A stretch of 64,000 nucleotides of DNA from Perlabentimonas gracilis (GCF_011174675.1 NZ_JAANIG010000021.1:1-64000), one strand, 5' to 3'. Shown: positions 20,601 through 30,394, counted from the first letter of the stretch. Notes: generated from the sequence alone by a model not told the origin. A program made the numbers and translations.

Positions 20601-20725
20601 CGCTTACCGCCTATGCCATGTCGGGCGATAAGGAAAGATGTTTGGCTGCCGGTTGCTCCGACTATGTGGTAAAGCCCATTATTCGTAACGAGTTGCTCTC
20701 TACCATCGAGATGTTCTTAAAGTAG
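17681..20725 (+). CDS. Membrane hybrid histidine kinase: 5TM-3xPAS-HisKA-HATPase-receiver
   Basis: A 1014-residue hybrid sensor kinase. The first 190 residues hold about five to six membrane spans resembling the 5TMR-LYT sensor module (GRSVVLSLCALFFGPVAAA, GTIMGVSVAS). Three PAS domains follow at about 205-590, the last of PAS_3 type. A coiled linker repeats a KEQNEEYLxLNEELTE unit twice. The HisKA phospho-acceptor is H661 in MSHEIRTPMNA. The ATPase N-box (NLVSNAIKFTD) and G-boxes (DTGIGI, GGTGLGL) are intact. A receiver at the C-terminus has D948 in LMDIKMPVMTG. No dedicated response regulator or Hpt protein is adjacent. Its C-terminal half is closely similar to that of the giant kinase at 30436. 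The 229-base gap upstream carries only the hutU terminator and AT-rich sequence. Confidence 0.93.
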   Translation: MFVIELVYNLSMLVALSVISGFFDNRWSSKTFRGAVLQGILFGLVAILGMINPLVFEEGLVFDGRSVVLSLCALFFGPVAAAISAVMAITLRLCQGGIGTIMGVSVASASAIIGLIFYYQRKLKGRRISSIFLLGFGVLVHIAMLLLTLTLPLERAEAVLKEIGLAIIVFYPLATILIGKILYDQEVKRESVGALRKSEEQFRSLAQSSPIGIYRIDNSGVITFVNERWCEIVGTSCDDSVGQSHSYIINDYDLNRIQQLWDEKVKTRKTFSIEFRTPSEGERPSQWILGQYEPEFDEYGNVQGYVGSITDIDERKKSEEQLRLWEDIFRSTRMGIVVGMGEEKVLSVFNPAFAQLYGYTEEELKGKPVSIVFAENEKDKIADAIKRAYNDGYYVYQTWHIKKDGQRFPVLISITGVKDDKGNPLYRIVNVQDISERVDSEFKLKHERARLAGIIEGTNVGTWEWNVQAGHTQYNARWAEIVGYTLDELAPHTVNVWLKLIHPHDEPRVKRALQKHFEKETQIYECEFRMKHKDGHWVWIQDRGKVAQWTDDGKPFMMFGFHIDITERKHWEQKLKQSEQRLKEQNEEYLALNEELTEINDRLKERERQLKEQNEEYLSLNEELTESNQRIISINSELALAREKAEESDRLKSSFLANMSHEIRTPMNAIVGFSEILLRPNITSEKQKLYTEVLNASCNQLLGIINDVLDISKIETGQVVIHTSELNVNKMLRGVKSMFEHNANNKKNRLTLSLHLPDSHSYMITDEGKVTQVVTNLVSNAIKFTDNGTIEVGYQVKGEQVEFWVSDTGIGISPEDQAIVFDRFRQVDSSPKKNYGGTGLGLSICKAYVEMLGGEIGVQSQEGKGSRFYFTLHFIPVQSKGDRAVSSYQPKYDFSGKTILVAEDEPANFFYLNELLHDTGVTIIHVEDGAQAVKQVESNDKIDLVLMDIKMPVMTGIKATEIIRGKGISTPIVALTAYAMSGDKERCLAAGCSDYVVKPIIRNELLSTIEMFLK

Positions 20726-20867
20726 CACCATTACTCCACCGCATCAATCCCTTCCTTCATCAAAATTAACACACTTTGTGTTAAACAAAGGTTTTATTTT
20801 CTTGTACATTTTTATTAATTTGGGGTATGGAATAATTATGACATAATTGAAAAAGCAGTCATTGTTT

Positions 20868-23258
20868 ATGGATAGCAACCCCAATCGCAACGAACTTCAA
20901 CGTCGAGCCAAAGAACTTCTAGAGAAGAGGGATAGTTTGAATCCTCAAGAGTTTGAGAGGAATCTTGAGGTACTTATGGAAAATATTCAGGTATATCATA
21001 TCGAGCTCGAGATGCAAAACCAGGAGCTTATCCGCTTGCAGGAACAGCTTGGCAAATCAAACACCAAGTTTCAAACACTCTTCAATCGAGCTCCTGTTGG
21101 CTACTGCATGTTGACTTTGGATGGCGATCTAATTGAAGTTAATGAAGCATTTGCTGATTTTGTTAGTTTGGATAAAGCCCAAATTAGGGGTAAAGGTATT
21201 AGCACTTTCGTTCACCCGCACGATCAGGATTTACTACATCTCCTTCTGCAGAATGTTCGAAAAAATGAGGTAGTAAAGGGAGAAACCCTGCGATTTGGTG
21301 CTGGCGAAACCTACCTTTATACCAAGCTACATATGGATTTGTTGGAGAGAGAGGGTGATGAAAAGGTATTGCTGTGTTCAATCAGCGACATTTCAAGCGA
21401 AGTAGCCTATCGGAAAAAGTTGGTAACCAGCGAGGCGCGCTTCCACTCCCTGATTTCTTCCATGGACGATTTGGTATTCTCCCTGGACATACAGCAAAGG
21501 TGTACAGGGGTATATGGTAAGTGGGTGTCCCAAATGGAGTTGACACCCAAAGATTTTTTGGGTAGGACAGCTACCGAGATTTTTGGTTCAAGCTCTGCCC
21601 AAATACATACCCTCAATATATCCGAAGCACTCAAGGGGAAGAACGTGGTTTACGAATGGTCCGTATCCGCTCCCAATGGCGAGCAATTTTTCCAGACCTC
21701 TCTATCGCCTATTTACGACGAGAAACAAGCAGTAGTTGGGGTTGTTGGGCTTGGTAGAGACATTACCAGCTACAAGCAGGCCATTCAATTGCTAAAGGCT
21801 AGCGAAGAGAAGTATCGAAACCTTGTGGAGAATGTTAATGATATAATTTATTCTCTTAGTCCCGAAGGTTTCTTCATGTTTGTATCTACCAACTGGCCAA
21901 ATATCTTGGGGCATAACCTGGAGGAGGTTCAAGGAAAACATTTTACCGAATTTGTACACCCCGATGATGTTGAAATTTGCCAATCGTTCTTAGAGGTTGT
22001 AACAGAAACGAAACAAAAGCAAAGTGGTGTTGAATATAGGGTAAAGCATAAGGATGGATCTTGGCGTTGGCATCACTCCAGCGGATCTGTAAACCAACAA
22101 CCCGATGGTTCGGTTGAGTTTATAGGCGTTGCCTATGATGTAACTGAAATTAAAACGACCCAAAACCAGTTGAAGGAACGGATTAAGGAGATTGATTGCC
22201 TTTACAAAATTACTACCCTGGGCAACGAGAGTTCCCTGTCGCTGGATGGGTTTATTCAGAGATGTGTTAGTATTATACCCAAGGGTTTCCAACATCCCGA
22301 TAGGGTTGCCGTTAGGATTATTCTGAATCAAAGAGAATACTCAACCCCAAACTTTATTGGCAATCGCATTGGGTTATCAGCACAGCTTAAAATTCATGAG
22401 GATCACAACGGGCTTATCGAGGTTGAACTGCAAGACGAAAGTTTAGGGTTTCTAAAGGAGGAGGAGCTGTTGTTGGGGTTACTGGCCGAAACCATTAGCC
22501 AAGTGGTTATGCGGTATAGGGCTACGATTGAGCTATTCGAAACAAATGAGAACCTGAATGCAATAAATGCCGAGAAGGATAAGATACTTACCATTATTGC
22601 CCATGATTTACGTGGCCCTCTTTCAACAATCATTGGGCTAAGCGAGTATATGAAGGTTGAGGTTGGTGCGATGGAGGTGGAGAAGCAGCAGATGTTTGTT
22701 GATGGAATACATAAAACAGCCAAAAACCTTTCGCAGCTTTTAGATAATCTTTTGGTTTGGGCAAGGCTCAAACGGGGTAGTATTGAGTTTAAGCCTAGGT
22801 GTAATAACCTTTTCCGGTTAGCCGAATCGGCAAGTGTGTTATTCGAAGATCTTTTAAAGAAGAAGCAGGTTACCCTAAGCAATGATATTAGTAAGGATCT
22901 GCAAGTATTGGTAGATGCAAGGATGGTAGAAACAGTATTTCGAAACTTGTTGTCAAATGCCATAAAGTTTTCGTACCGGGAGGGATACATTGTGCTATCG
23001 GCAAAACCATACCATGACGGTAAGGTTTTGGTATCGGTTACCGATAACGGTGTGGGAATGGATGAGTATATTCTAGGTCACTTGTTTAAGTTCGACAACG
23101 AAGTTGGTCGCGAAGGGACGGAGGAGGAGCCCAGCACAGGCTTTGGCATGCCCCTTTGCAAAGAGCTGGTAGAGAAAAATAATGGTGAAATCTGGGCCGA
23201 AAGTAAGGAGGGAAAGGAGAGCACAATATTCTTCACTTTGCCCACAACTTCTTGCTAA
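20868..23258 (+). CDS. Soluble PAS/GAF-like sensor histidine kinase
   Basis: 796 residues from the ATG at 20868; an in-frame TTG at 20847 would add seven residues. There is no membrane span. An N-terminal helical segment is followed by three PAS domains at about 65-430, then a GAF-like domain (about 435-560, beginning KEIDCLYKITTL). HisKA follows with H579 in IIAHDLRGPLS, then a HATPase domain (NLLSNAIKFSY, DNGVGMD, GFGMPLCKELV). No receiver domain is present, so the phosphoryl group must go to a separate regulator not visible next to it. By motif it belongs to the PAS kinases that sense cytoplasmic cues; the ligand is unknown. It ends at a strong hairpin. Confidence 0.9.
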   Translation: MDSNPNRNELQRRAKELLEKRDSLNPQEFERNLEVLMENIQVYHIELEMQNQELIRLQEQLGKSNTKFQTLFNRAPVGYCMLTLDGDLIEVNEAFADFVSLDKAQIRGKGISTFVHPHDQDLLHLLLQNVRKNEVVKGETLRFGAGETYLYTKLHMDLLEREGDEKVLLCSISDISSEVAYRKKLVTSEARFHSLISSMDDLVFSLDIQQRCTGVYGKWVSQMELTPKDFLGRTATEIFGSSSAQIHTLNISEALKGKNVVYEWSVSAPNGEQFFQTSLSPIYDEKQAVVGVVGLGRDITSYKQAIQLLKASEEKYRNLVENVNDIIYSLSPEGFFMFVSTNWPNILGHNLEEVQGKHFTEFVHPDDVEICQSFLEVVTETKQKQSGVEYRVKHKDGSWRWHHSSGSVNQQPDGSVEFIGVAYDVTEIKTTQNQLKERIKEIDCLYKITTLGNESSLSLDGFIQRCVSIIPKGFQHPDRVAVRIILNQREYSTPNFIGNRIGLSAQLKIHEDHNGLIEVELQDESLGFLKEEELLLGLLAETISQVVMRYRATIELFETNENLNAINAEKDKILTIIAHDLRGPLSTIIGLSEYMKVEVGAMEVEKQQMFVDGIHKTAKNLSQLLDNLLVWARLKRGSIEFKPRCNNLFRLAESASVLFEDLLKKKQVTLSNDISKDLQVLVDARMVETVFRNLLSNAIKFSYREGYIVLSAKPYHDGKVLVSVTDNGVGMDEYILGHLFKFDNEVGREGTEEEPSTGFGMPLCKELVEKNNGEIWAESKEGKESTIFFTLPTTSC

Positions 23259-23276
23259 AGGTGGATTAAAGCAATT

Positions 23277-23314
23277 AATGCCCGTGCAGCTTTGTGCACG
23301 GGCATTCAATTTTT
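23277..23314. terminator. Intrinsic terminator between convergent kinase and chemoreceptor genes
   Basis: A perfect 12-base-pair stem (AATGCCCGTGCA at 23277-23288 with TGCACGGGCATT at 23295-23306, loop GCTTTG), followed by a T-rich stretch. Confidence 0.88.
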
Positions 23315-23327
23315 CTACAACAGGTTA

Positions 23328-25235
23328 CTAGCCCTTAAGCTTGAAGTACGAAATTAACTCTTTCAGCTGCTCTGCCTGGCTGCTTAGCTCCTCCGAGCTG
23401 GTTGCAAGCTCCTCGCTGGCAGCAGCATTCTGCTGCGTTACCTGGTTTAGCTGCTGAATTGCGCTATTAACCTGATCGGCACCGGACGATTGCTCCATGC
23501 TTGCAGCAGCAATTTCTTGTACTAACTTGGCTGTTTTTTCAATCTCTGGCACAAGATTACCCATTAAGTCCGATGCGCTCTCGGTAACCTCAACGCTTTG
23601 CCCCGAAAGGGTTACAATTTCATCTGCTGCAAGTTTACTTCGCTCGGCCAGCTTGCGCACTTCGGCGGCTACAACGGCAAAGCCCTTGCCGTGTTCTCCA
23701 GCACGAGCGGCCTCAACGGCTGCGTTTAGGGCAAGTATATTTGTTTGGAATGCAATATCGTTGATGATTCCAATTTTTTCGGAGATGTTTCTTATGGAGA
23801 GTAGGCTTTCCTGAGCGGCTGAGCCCACTTTTTGCACACCACTCTGAACTTTCTGCGAGATTTTGTCGGCCTCCTGCGCATTATCGGTGTTCTGCTGGAT
23901 ATTGGCAGCCATCTCCTCCATGGAGCTGCTCACCTCCTCGGCTCCCGATGCCTGCTCACTGGCGCCCTGCGATAGCTGCTGCGATGCGGAGCTCATCTGG
24001 CCACTGGCTCCCGATATGCTATCGGCTCCTGAGATGATATTCTCCACAATGCCCCTGAGGTTTTCAACCATCGATTTGAAGGCGTTGTATACCATGCCCA
24101 CTTCGTCGTTCGAAACGTTTACCTTCTCAACGGGCGATAAATCTCCTTCCGATATCTTATTTGCAATGGATGCAATCGATACCAATGGGCGAATAAGCCG
24201 GGTAACAAGCGTGTTTATCACCAGTATGCTCAGCACGGTTAAAACAATTCCAATTAGTATTAGCCTCCACATGCCCATGGTGGCCTCGCGGGTAACATAG
24301 CTTAGGGGTACAGCAAGATGAACCTGCCAGGGGGTGTCGGTGCGCCCAATGGCAATGGGTACGTAAATGTGTAGTTCGCCACCTTCCTCCCGAATAGCTT
24401 CGCTACCCGACTGGATATAGCCAAGCTGTGTTTGGTAGCCCGATTGGTATATCTCTCGGAGCGAACGGTTTATATTCCTTTCGCTCTCGGTTGATGCAGC
24501 AACAATTCCATCATATGATACAATCTCGATTTGTGCATTTCCATCAAACATTCGTGCATTGCTTGCCATCTCCTGGATAAAATCGATGGAGATATCAATA
24601 CCGGTAACACCCACGAACTGTCCCTGCTTTAGCACTGGAGTCATATACGATACCATCAGCATTTCAACCCCTTGCACGGGGTATAACACGGGGCCATTTA
24701 TGGCATCTCTACGCGTTTGCTTGGGTATCCAGTACCAAGGCCCAGTCTCTGCTGTTTCATAATCGACAAGGGCTTCAATTACATACCTGCTGTTTCCCTC
24801 ACGGGTGAGGTATGATATAAAACGACCCGTGCCATCGGAATGTGCAGAGTTTTCAAACTCTTCATCCATCCCATCGAAAGCGTTGGGCTCAAAGGCTAGG
24901 GTAAAGCCTAAAAACGCGTTGTTGCTTAGCAAAACCCTAGCGGCCATTTGCTCCGCTTCATGCCTGCTAACTTGGATGTCGTTAGCCCCCAATCCAACTG
25001 CTGATAGCGAGTTTGCTACCGACGAGGAAACATTCAGAGCCTCCTCCATGGGAGCTTTAACTCGTGCGGCAAACTCTTTTGCCATGGCCATGGCCTCCTC
25101 TTTGGCCGCTTCAATGGACTTGTTTCTAAACGTTACCGTTGATATGGCAACAAGTATGATGGCAGTGGTTAGTACTCCTATGCCAAGGTTTAAGCCAATT
25201 TTATAGCTTAATGATACCATTCTTTTTGTACTCAT
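23328..25235 (-). CDS. Methyl-accepting chemotaxis protein with extracytoplasmic dCACHE-type sensor
   Basis: A 635-residue chemoreceptor. It has membrane spans at about 15-33 and 320-345, an extracytoplasmic region of about 285 residues with the CACHE signature segments ([18 protein letters not shown] split around YW, then [23 protein letters not shown]), a HAMP domain and a C-terminal signalling hairpin. The hairpin tip carries the near-invariant [20 protein letters not shown] and [15 protein letters not shown]. It should form arrays with CheW and CheA. No CheA is in the window, while a CheW lies at 43.1 kb. It follows the outer-membrane-type gene by 35 bases on the same strand and may share its promoter. 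Confidence 0.93.
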   Translation of the reverse strand: MSTKRMVSLSYKIGLNLGIGVLTTAIILVAISTVTFRNKSIEAAKEEAMAMAKEFAARVKAPMEEALNVSSSVANSLSAVGLGANDIQVSRHEAEQMAARVLLSNNAFLGFTLAFEPNAFDGMDEEFENSAHSDGTGRFISYLTREGNSRYVIEALVDYETAETGPWYWIPKQTRRDAINGPVLYPVQGVEMLMVSYMTPVLKQGQFVGVTGIDISIDFIQEMASNARMFDGNAQIEIVSYDGIVAASTESERNINRSLREIYQSGYQTQLGYIQSGSEAIREEGGELHIYVPIAIGRTDTPWQVHLAVPLSYVTREATMGMWRLILIGIVLTVLSILVINTLVTRLIRPLVSIASIANKISEGDLSPVEKVNVSNDEVGMVYNAFKSMVENLRGIVENIISGADSISGASGQMSSASQQLSQGASEQASGAEEVSSSMEEMAANIQQNTDNAQEADKISQKVQSGVQKVGSAAQESLLSIRNISEKIGIINDIAFQTNILALNAAVEAARAGEHGKGFAVVAAEVRKLAERSKLAADEIVTLSGQSVEVTESASDLMGNLVPEIEKTAKLVQEIAAASMEQSSGADQVNSAIQQLNQVTQQNAAASEELATSSEELSSQAEQLKELISYFKLKG

Positions 25236-25270
25236 ACATTCAATATTTTTGGTTTTAATATTTTATGACC

Positions 25271-25993
25271 CTAAAGTGTAAAGCCAAACACAAAAAAGAT
25301 ATCTTGCGCGCTGGGGTTTACTACTAACGATGCAAAAACTGGAAGCTTAAAAGTACTACTTAGGCTTAGCTCATGGCTTACACCAACACCAAGATTGACA
25401 ATTGCTGCCTTTGATGCGTATAGCCCTTTTGCCGGCGTTCCTCCCGCAAAAAGGTTTAGCTCAAAGTTACCGAGCTGGCGTGTGTGCCCTACTTCAAAGT
25501 AGGTAGAGTAGTTGCTGTTGCCGTTCTCGTCCCAATCGTTTCCGAAGAAGAAGGTGGCAGCGGTAATGCTAATTGGAAACCTATCGGTGCCATTAAACGT
25601 GGCTGACCCCTCGAGCGAGTGTGGGGTGGCTCCTTTGTTCCAGTTAAAGTAGCTATTCAGCCCCAGGTCGGTTTCGTCCTCCACGTAGTAGTTGTTGATG
25701 GTGAAAGTAAAGGCCGATATGCTGTACGATAGGTATAGATCAACCTCTGCGTAAGGAACCCCAACGCCATACGAACCCCATGCGCCAACGGAGAAATTCC
25801 CTTTTGTAAAATCAAGCGTAGGCTGAATGTTGGGTGCTGCGCTATAGAGCAGCCCTCTCCAAACATATCGGCTCACAAAATCTGCATTTAGGCTCAACGA
25901 GCCTTTATTATCAGCATTTAGCTGTGGAGTGTCTTGTCCGCTGCCCGTTGCGTAAACCGTGGCAAGAATAAGCAGGAGTAGTGTTTTTTTCAT
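25271..25993 (-). CDS. TorF/Gcw_chp-like outer-membrane protein
   Basis: About 240 residues. A signal peptide (MKKTLLLLILATVYATGSGQ) is followed by a beta-rich body beginning with LNADFVSRYVWRGL. That motif and the alternating hydrophobic strands resemble the TIGR02001/Gcw_chp family of putative porins. The last residue is Leu rather than Phe, within the strand FVFGFTL. The function of this family is poorly known and no substrate can be assigned. The ATG at 25993 begins the signal; an upstream extension to 26023 adds a polar leader and is rejected. It shares a transcript direction with the downstream chemoreceptor. Confidence 0.75.
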   Translation of the reverse strand: MKKTLLLLILATVYATGSGQDTPQLNADNKGSLSLNADFVSRYVWRGLLYSAAPNIQPTLDFTKGNFSVGAWGSYGVGVPYAEVDLYLSYSISAFTFTINNYYVEDETDLGLNSYFNWNKGATPHSLEGSATFNGTDRFPISITAATFFFGNDWDENGNSNYSTYFEVGHTRQLGNFELNLFAGGTPAKGLYASKAAIVNLGVGVSHELSLSSTFKLPVFASLVVNPSAQDIFFVFGFTL

Positions 25994-26020
25994 ACGCTTA
26001 GTTTGATCAGTTGTTTGAAT

Positions 26021-26052
26021 CAAAGATAAAGCACAGAAGGGTAGTTTTCAAT
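26021..26052 (-). promoter_or_regulatory. Candidate promoter for the outer-membrane protein/chemoreceptor unit
   Basis: On the minus strand TATCTTTG (plus-strand CAAAGATA, 26021-26028) fits the -7 box. ATTG (plus-strand CAAT, 26049-26052) is a 3 of 4 match to -33 with a 20-base spacer. The start codon lies 27 bases downstream. Confidence 0.5.
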
Positions 26053-26182
26053 TTTTTTTTGGTGAGGCATCGCAATCTATAGGATGATTTGGGTCATCAT
26101 AATTATATGCTTAATGGAGATTTTGTGATATCCAGACAAGTTGCTTTCTAATTTCTGTTTCGAGGAAAACACATATCAACAG

Positions 26183-26213
26183 TTTTACAAATGCAACTAT
26201 TTAATTATATTTG
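26183..26213 (+). promoter_or_regulatory. Candidate promoter for the CheB-CheR fusion gene
   Basis: TATATTTG at 26206-26213 is a full -7 match, and TTTT at 26183-26186 is a 3 of 4 -33 match with a 19-base spacer. The ATG at 26253 is 39 bases downstream. This divergent gap of 259 bases holds both promoters and little else. Confidence 0.55.
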
Positions 26214-26252
26214 GAAAAAGGAACCAAACCTTTTAAATAAAATAGATTGTAT

Positions 26253-29156
26253 ATGGGAAAACGACGGGATGTTGCCACGCTAGATAACCTACAAAACACA
26301 GAAGAGCAGATGGTGATTGCTATTGGTGCCTCGGCCGGAGGCCTAGAGGCTCTTCAGGATTTTTTTAGCGCCATGCCAACCGATACAAATCTGGCTTTCG
26401 TTGTAATTCAGCACCTTTCGCCAGATTACAAAAGCCTCATGGATGAGCTGTTGGCGCGCCACACCTCTATTCCAATTCAGGTGGCTAGCGATGGAATGCC
26501 AATTAAGCCCAACAACATTTACCTTATACCTCCCCGTAAAAATATCTCAATATTTCATGAAAAGCTTTACTTAGATGACCAAGGAGCTAAAAAGGGGCTA
26601 AACCTGCCCATCGATATCTTTTTTCGGTCTTTGGCAACCGATAAGGGAAAGCATGCCATTGGCATTATTTTGTCGGGTACAGGAAGCGATGGAACCCTAG
26701 GTACGCGAGCCATTAAGGAGGCCGGAGGGATGATCATGGTGCAGGACGAGATGACAGCCAAATTTGATGGTATGCCCCGTAGCTCCATTGCAACAGGGCT
26801 GGTGGACTATATTCTCCACCCCTCCAAAATGCCTGAAGCATTGCTAAACTATGTTGAGCACCCATTTATTCGCAAATCGCAGAGCAAAGAGAATATTCTG
26901 GGTAAGGACTTAGATACGCTCACAAAGATTACTCTGATTTTAAGAGATTACTGTGGGATAGATTTCTCGTACTACAAGGAGAACACCATTATTCGCAGGC
27001 TCGAACGTAGGGTGAGCATCAATCGGTTCAACACGCTGGAGGAGTACCTGATTTTTCTATCGGAATCCGATAAGGAGAAGGATATCCTGTACCGCGAGAT
27101 GCTCATTGGGGTTACCCGTTTCTTTCGCGACACCGAGGCATTTACCAGTTTAACCAAAAATATTTTATCGCAAATACAGTATAACCCAAAGGTTGGGGTT
27201 AGGGTTTGGTCGGTGGGTTGCTCAACGGGCGAGGAGGTTTACACCTTAGCCATGCTGTTCATGGAGTACATGAGCAAGAACCAGATTGACTGCGACATCA
27301 AAATTTTTGCCACCGATATCGACCGTCAATCCCTCGATGTGGCAGGCCAAGGATTTTACCCCGACAGCATAGTGTCCGATATTGATCCTGCTCTTCTTGC
27401 CAAATATTTTACCCGAAAGGAGAATGGTTACCAAGTGAATGAGAACGTTAGGAAGATAGTGGTTTTTGCCACCCATAACTTGTTAAAAGACCCTCCATTC
27501 TCCAAGCTAGACCTTATCGTTTGCCGCAACCTCTTTATTTACTTCAAGCCCGAGATGCAGCAGCGCATACTCGCCATGTTTTACTACGCGCTAAAGCCAT
27601 CGGCATACCTGTTTATGGGAAGCAGCGAGAGCATAGGCGAGATGAGCGAGGCCTTTGAAGCAGTTGATAGCAAGTGGAAGATCTACCGTGGCAGGGAGGG
27701 CTACAAGTCGCCAATTATAAGGGATATGCCGCTTCCCCGGTCTCACTCTAACGAGTTCGAAAACCAGTTTGTTCTACGTTCGCCTCTAAAACCTAATCTT
27801 AGAATTGATAAACTCCTCGATAGCGCGCTCGCCTCGTTTATGCCACCATCTTTTATTGTGGACGAGAACGATAATATTGTGCATGTGGTGAATGATATTA
27901 ACCCCTTTATTGAGTTACAACCCGGTCGATTCTCACAAAATCTGTTAAGCATCCTTAAAAACGATCTTTCATTATTCGTTAACAATATCCTTCGCAAGGT
28001 GAAAAAGGATAAGAAAAATGTTGTTTTCGAAAACATTACGGGTGTTAAGGGCCTCGAGGGGAACTCCGTGAGGATTGAGGGGCGTTCAATGGCCATCGAT
28101 AGGAACACCTACTACATTATTAGCTTTAGTTTCGATGAACAAAAAACATCAAAAAGAAGAACAAAAAAGTTAACAGTTGATGTGGAGTTGGAGGTAAACA
28201 ACCGGGTGGTTGAGCTGGAGAAGGAGTTGCAAACATCCCGTGAAAATCTGCAGGCCACCGTTGAAGAGTTGGAGACATCGAACGAGGAGCTGCAGAGTAG
28301 CAACGAGGAGCTTATTGCCTCCAACGAGGAGCTGCAAAGCACCAACGAGGAGCTGCAATCGGTTAATGAGGAGCTTTTCACGGTAAACTCAGAGTACCAA
28401 ACCAAGATTGAGGAGCTAACCCGTATGACCAACGATTTGGATAACCTCCTGAAGAATACCGAGGTGGGAGCTTTATATCTCGATCGAAAGCTGTGTATCC
28501 GGAAGATAACGCCAGCTGTAACCAAGATATCAAATATTTTACCAACCGACATCGGTCGACCCATATCGCATATTGCTTTCATGCCAAACTATAAGGATTT
28601 GGTTGACGATGTAACTAGTGTTGTAGAGAATCTACAAAGTATTGATAAGGAAATTGCAGGTGCCGATGGTAAGATATGGCAAGCCAGTGTGCGACCCTAC
28701 CGAACCGATTACAACGCGGTAGAGGGTATTATGATAACCTTTGTGGAGGTTACTAAGCTTAAAAATGCCGAGTTGGAGCTGCGACAGAGTAAAGATCTTT
28801 TGCAGAGGATATTGGATAATAGCCCACTGGCAAAAACCTTACTGGATAAGAATGGCAATATAATATACGCCAACAAACCCGCCGAGAAAATTTTTGGCAT
28901 TACCCAAACCGAAATCACTAAGCGCACCTACAATGCCACCAAGTGGGAAATTACTGGGCTTGATGGCAAGCCTATTCCATCGGAGGAGCTACCATTTTCA
29001 ATTATAAAAAGAACAAGGGAAAATATAGCCGATTTTAGGCATTACATAGAGATTCCGGGTAGAAGCAAGGTGCTTCTTTCAATATACGGCTCCCCAGTTG
29101 CTTCGCAAAACGGCGATTTTGAGGGTGCTGTTTTTAGTATTGGGGTGGTGGAATAA
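26253..29156 (+). CDS. CheB-CheR fusion with C-terminal coiled coil and two PAS domains
   Basis: 967 residues. The CheB methylesterase part at about 20-200 keeps its triad: S27 in GASAGG, H54 in IQHLSP and D146 in GTGSDG. It lacks the usual N-terminal receiver domain. The CheR methyltransferase part spans about 220-490, with the N-terminal helical domain ([12 protein letters not shown]) and the SAM site [16 protein letters not shown] coiled coil follows, rich in SNEELQS repeats, then two PAS domains to the end. No kinase domain follows. The family methylates and demethylates chemoreceptors, or acts as a PAS-linked adaptor. The two chemoreceptors in this window are plausible substrates. An in-frame TTG at 26247 adds two residues. 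Confidence 0.93.
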   Translation: MGKRRDVATLDNLQNTEEQMVIAIGASAGGLEALQDFFSAMPTDTNLAFVVIQHLSPDYKSLMDELLARHTSIPIQVASDGMPIKPNNIYLIPPRKNISIFHEKLYLDDQGAKKGLNLPIDIFFRSLATDKGKHAIGIILSGTGSDGTLGTRAIKEAGGMIMVQDEMTAKFDGMPRSSIATGLVDYILHPSKMPEALLNYVEHPFIRKSQSKENILGKDLDTLTKITLILRDYCGIDFSYYKENTIIRRLERRVSINRFNTLEEYLIFLSESDKEKDILYREMLIGVTRFFRDTEAFTSLTKNILSQIQYNPKVGVRVWSVGCSTGEEVYTLAMLFMEYMSKNQIDCDIKIFATDIDRQSLDVAGQGFYPDSIVSDIDPALLAKYFTRKENGYQVNENVRKIVVFATHNLLKDPPFSKLDLIVCRNLFIYFKPEMQQRILAMFYYALKPSAYLFMGSSESIGEMSEAFEAVDSKWKIYRGREGYKSPIIRDMPLPRSHSNEFENQFVLRSPLKPNLRIDKLLDSALASFMPPSFIVDENDNIVHVVNDINPFIELQPGRFSQNLLSILKNDLSLFVNNILRKVKKDKKNVVFENITGVKGLEGNSVRIEGRSMAIDRNTYYIISFSFDEQKTSKRRTKKLTVDVELEVNNRVVELEKELQTSRENLQATVEELETSNEELQSSNEELIASNEELQSTNEELQSVNEELFTVNSEYQTKIEELTRMTNDLDNLLKNTEVGALYLDRKLCIRKITPAVTKISNILPTDIGRPISHIAFMPNYKDLVDDVTSVVENLQSIDKEIAGADGKIWQASVRPYRTDYNAVEGIMITFVEVTKLKNAELELRQSKDLLQRILDNSPLAKTLLDKNGNIIYANKPAEKIFGITQTEITKRTYNATKWEITGLDGKPIPSEELPFSIIKRTRENIADFRHYIEIPGRSKVLLSIYGSPVASQNGDFEGAVFSIGVVE

Positions 29157-29217
29157 AATAAACCTGACAGGTTTGGAATGTAAAAACTTGATTCCGTACT
29201 TGTGTGCTGGCAAACAG

Positions 29218-29437
29218 GCCTAACGACACGGTAAAGTTCTTTCAAGTAACATTTTTACTGATATTCTGTCCCTAGCGGGACAGAGAATTGACATAACAAA
29301 TACAGCAAGGTACGAATTGTCCCGTAGAGACAGAATATTGGTAGATAAATAATTAACAACAAACACCTGTCCTGTCGGGGACAGAATATCGGTAGTAGCA
29401 ATATCAAGCAACCCCGCAGTTTGTCCCGTAGGGACAA
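29218..29437. repeat. REP-like array, unit 1 (four palindromes)
   Basis: The 313-base gap after the CheB-CheR gene is filled by this unit. Palindromes with core TGTCCC..GGGACA occur at 29266-29283, 29318-29332, 29367-29384 and 29422-29436. The first is in inverted orientation: its AATATTGGTA-like tail lies on the left as an imperfect ACTGATAT. The other three carry AATATTGGTA, AATATCGGTA or AATATTGAAC on the right. About 217 bases of this unit recur after the transposase gene at 29937-30153, including a 40-base stretch with one mismatch (29284-29323 versus 30010-30049). Confidence 0.85.
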
Positions 29438-29469
29438 AATATTGAACAAACCAATAAATTATTATTATT

Positions 29470-29934
29470 ATGGCCAATACCTACACCCAATTACACATAC
29501 AGGCAGTTTTTACCGTTCAGAATCGAGAATGCATAATCCAGCCCAGTTGGAAAGATGAACTTTACAAGTACATCACAGGGATAGTGCAGAACAATAAACA
29601 TAAACTGCTAACCATTAATGGGATGCCCGATCATATCCATATTCTTTTTGGATTCAGACCCACCCAATCACTTTCTGACCTAATCCAGGATATTAAGGGT
29701 GATTCATCAAAATGGATTAATGAGAAGGGATTTGTAAGAGTTAAGTTTTCCTGGCAGGAAGGTTATGGGGCTTTCTCGTATAGCAAATCGGAATTACATA
29801 GAATTATTAATTACATTGAGAGCCAAGAGGCACATCACAAAAAGGAGACTTTTATTGAGGAATACTTGGATTTCTTAAAGGAGTTTGAGGTTGATTTTGA
29901 TGACCGTTATATTTTCAAACCAGTTTTTTACTAA
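29470..29934 (+). CDS. IS200/IS605-family HUH transposase (REP-associated type)
   Basis: A 154-residue Y1 transposase. The HUH metal-binding motif is H55-I-H57 in GMPDHIHILF. The candidate nucleophile is Y115 in the helix INYIESQEAHH. FSWQEGYGAFSYS is the conserved block before that helix. Length is that of single-domain IS200 transposases, with no TnpB partner. The enzyme cuts and joins single-stranded DNA through hairpins. The gene looks intact from ATG to stop. It sits inside palindromic repeats, so it probably mobilises or once mobilised them, as REP-associated tyrosine transposases do. The direct role here is inferred from arrangement. Confidence 0.92.
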   Translation: MANTYTQLHIQAVFTVQNRECIIQPSWKDELYKYITGIVQNNKHKLLTINGMPDHIHILFGFRPTQSLSDLIQDIKGDSSKWINEKGFVRVKFSWQEGYGAFSYSKSELHRIINYIESQEAHHKKETFIEEYLDFLKEFEVDFDDRYIFKPVFY

Positions 29935-29936
29935 TT

Positions 29937-30394
29937 ATCCCGTACCTAACGGCACGGTTACGCTTTTTCACAACACCTTTTTACCAATATCCTGTCCCTA
30001 GCGGGACAGAGAATTGACATAACGAATACAGCAAGGTACGAATTGTCCCCTAGGGACAAAATATTGGTATTAGATAAATAATTAACAACAAACACCTGTC
30101 CCATAGGGATAGAATATCTGTAGCAATATCAAGCAACACCTGTCCCGTAGGGTCAGCATATTAAACATACATTAAATCCCGTACCTAACGGCACGGTTAC
30201 GCTTTTTCACAACACCTTTTTACCAATATCCTGTCCCTAGTGGGACAGCGAATTGGGAAACCAAGCATTTTGTCCCGTTAGGGACAATATATTGGTAGGA
30301 AGAAATATACCGTTCAACCCCGCAGTTTTGTCCCGTAGGGACAAAATATCGGTAGCAAGAAATAAACAGCGCAACACCTGTCCCGTAGGGACAG
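29937..30394. repeat. REP-like array, units 2 and 3 (eight palindromes)
   Basis: The 501-base gap before the giant kinase holds two units. Unit 2 palindromes lie at 29992-30009, 30044-30058, 30096-30112 and 30140-30156. Unit 3 palindromes lie at 30231-30248, 30271-30286, 30329-30343 and 30378-30394. The two units begin with an exact 65-base direct repeat (29937-30001 and 30176-30240). In both, the first palindrome (CTGTCCCTAG..) is inverted, with TACCAATAT on its left, and the next ones point the other way. Some copies have mismatched arms (30096, 30140), so they are at different stages of decay. Confidence 0.88.

Larger units (their letters stand above)
29218..30394 (+). mobile_element. Putative REP/RAYT cassette: IS200-like transposase flanked by palindromic units
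   Basis: A single HUH transposase gene lies between one repeat unit on its left and two on its right. Each unit is about 215 bases and holds four palindromes, the first inverted, which resembles bacterial interspersed mosaic elements. The palindromes would form short hairpins of the kind IS200/REP transposases bind as single strands. No target duplication is expected for this class and none is seen. The boundaries given are the outer limits of the repeated sequence; true element ends are not known. Confidence 0.7.

Noticed and set aside
23328-25235. Assigning an amino-acid ligand to the dCACHE chemoreceptor
   Set aside because: Only part of the known amino-acid-binding motif is suggested (WYW..RR). 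The spacing does not match clearly, so no ligand is named.
29218-29437. CheB-CheR and the giant kinase as one operon
   Set aside because: More than 1.2 kb of repeats and a transposase gene separate them, so co-transcription cannot be assumed.
29266-30394. CRISPR-like repeat array
   Set aside because: The repeats are short palindromes with irregular spacing, and the spacers are themselves repeated between units. No cas gene is near. A REP/RAYT arrangement fits better.
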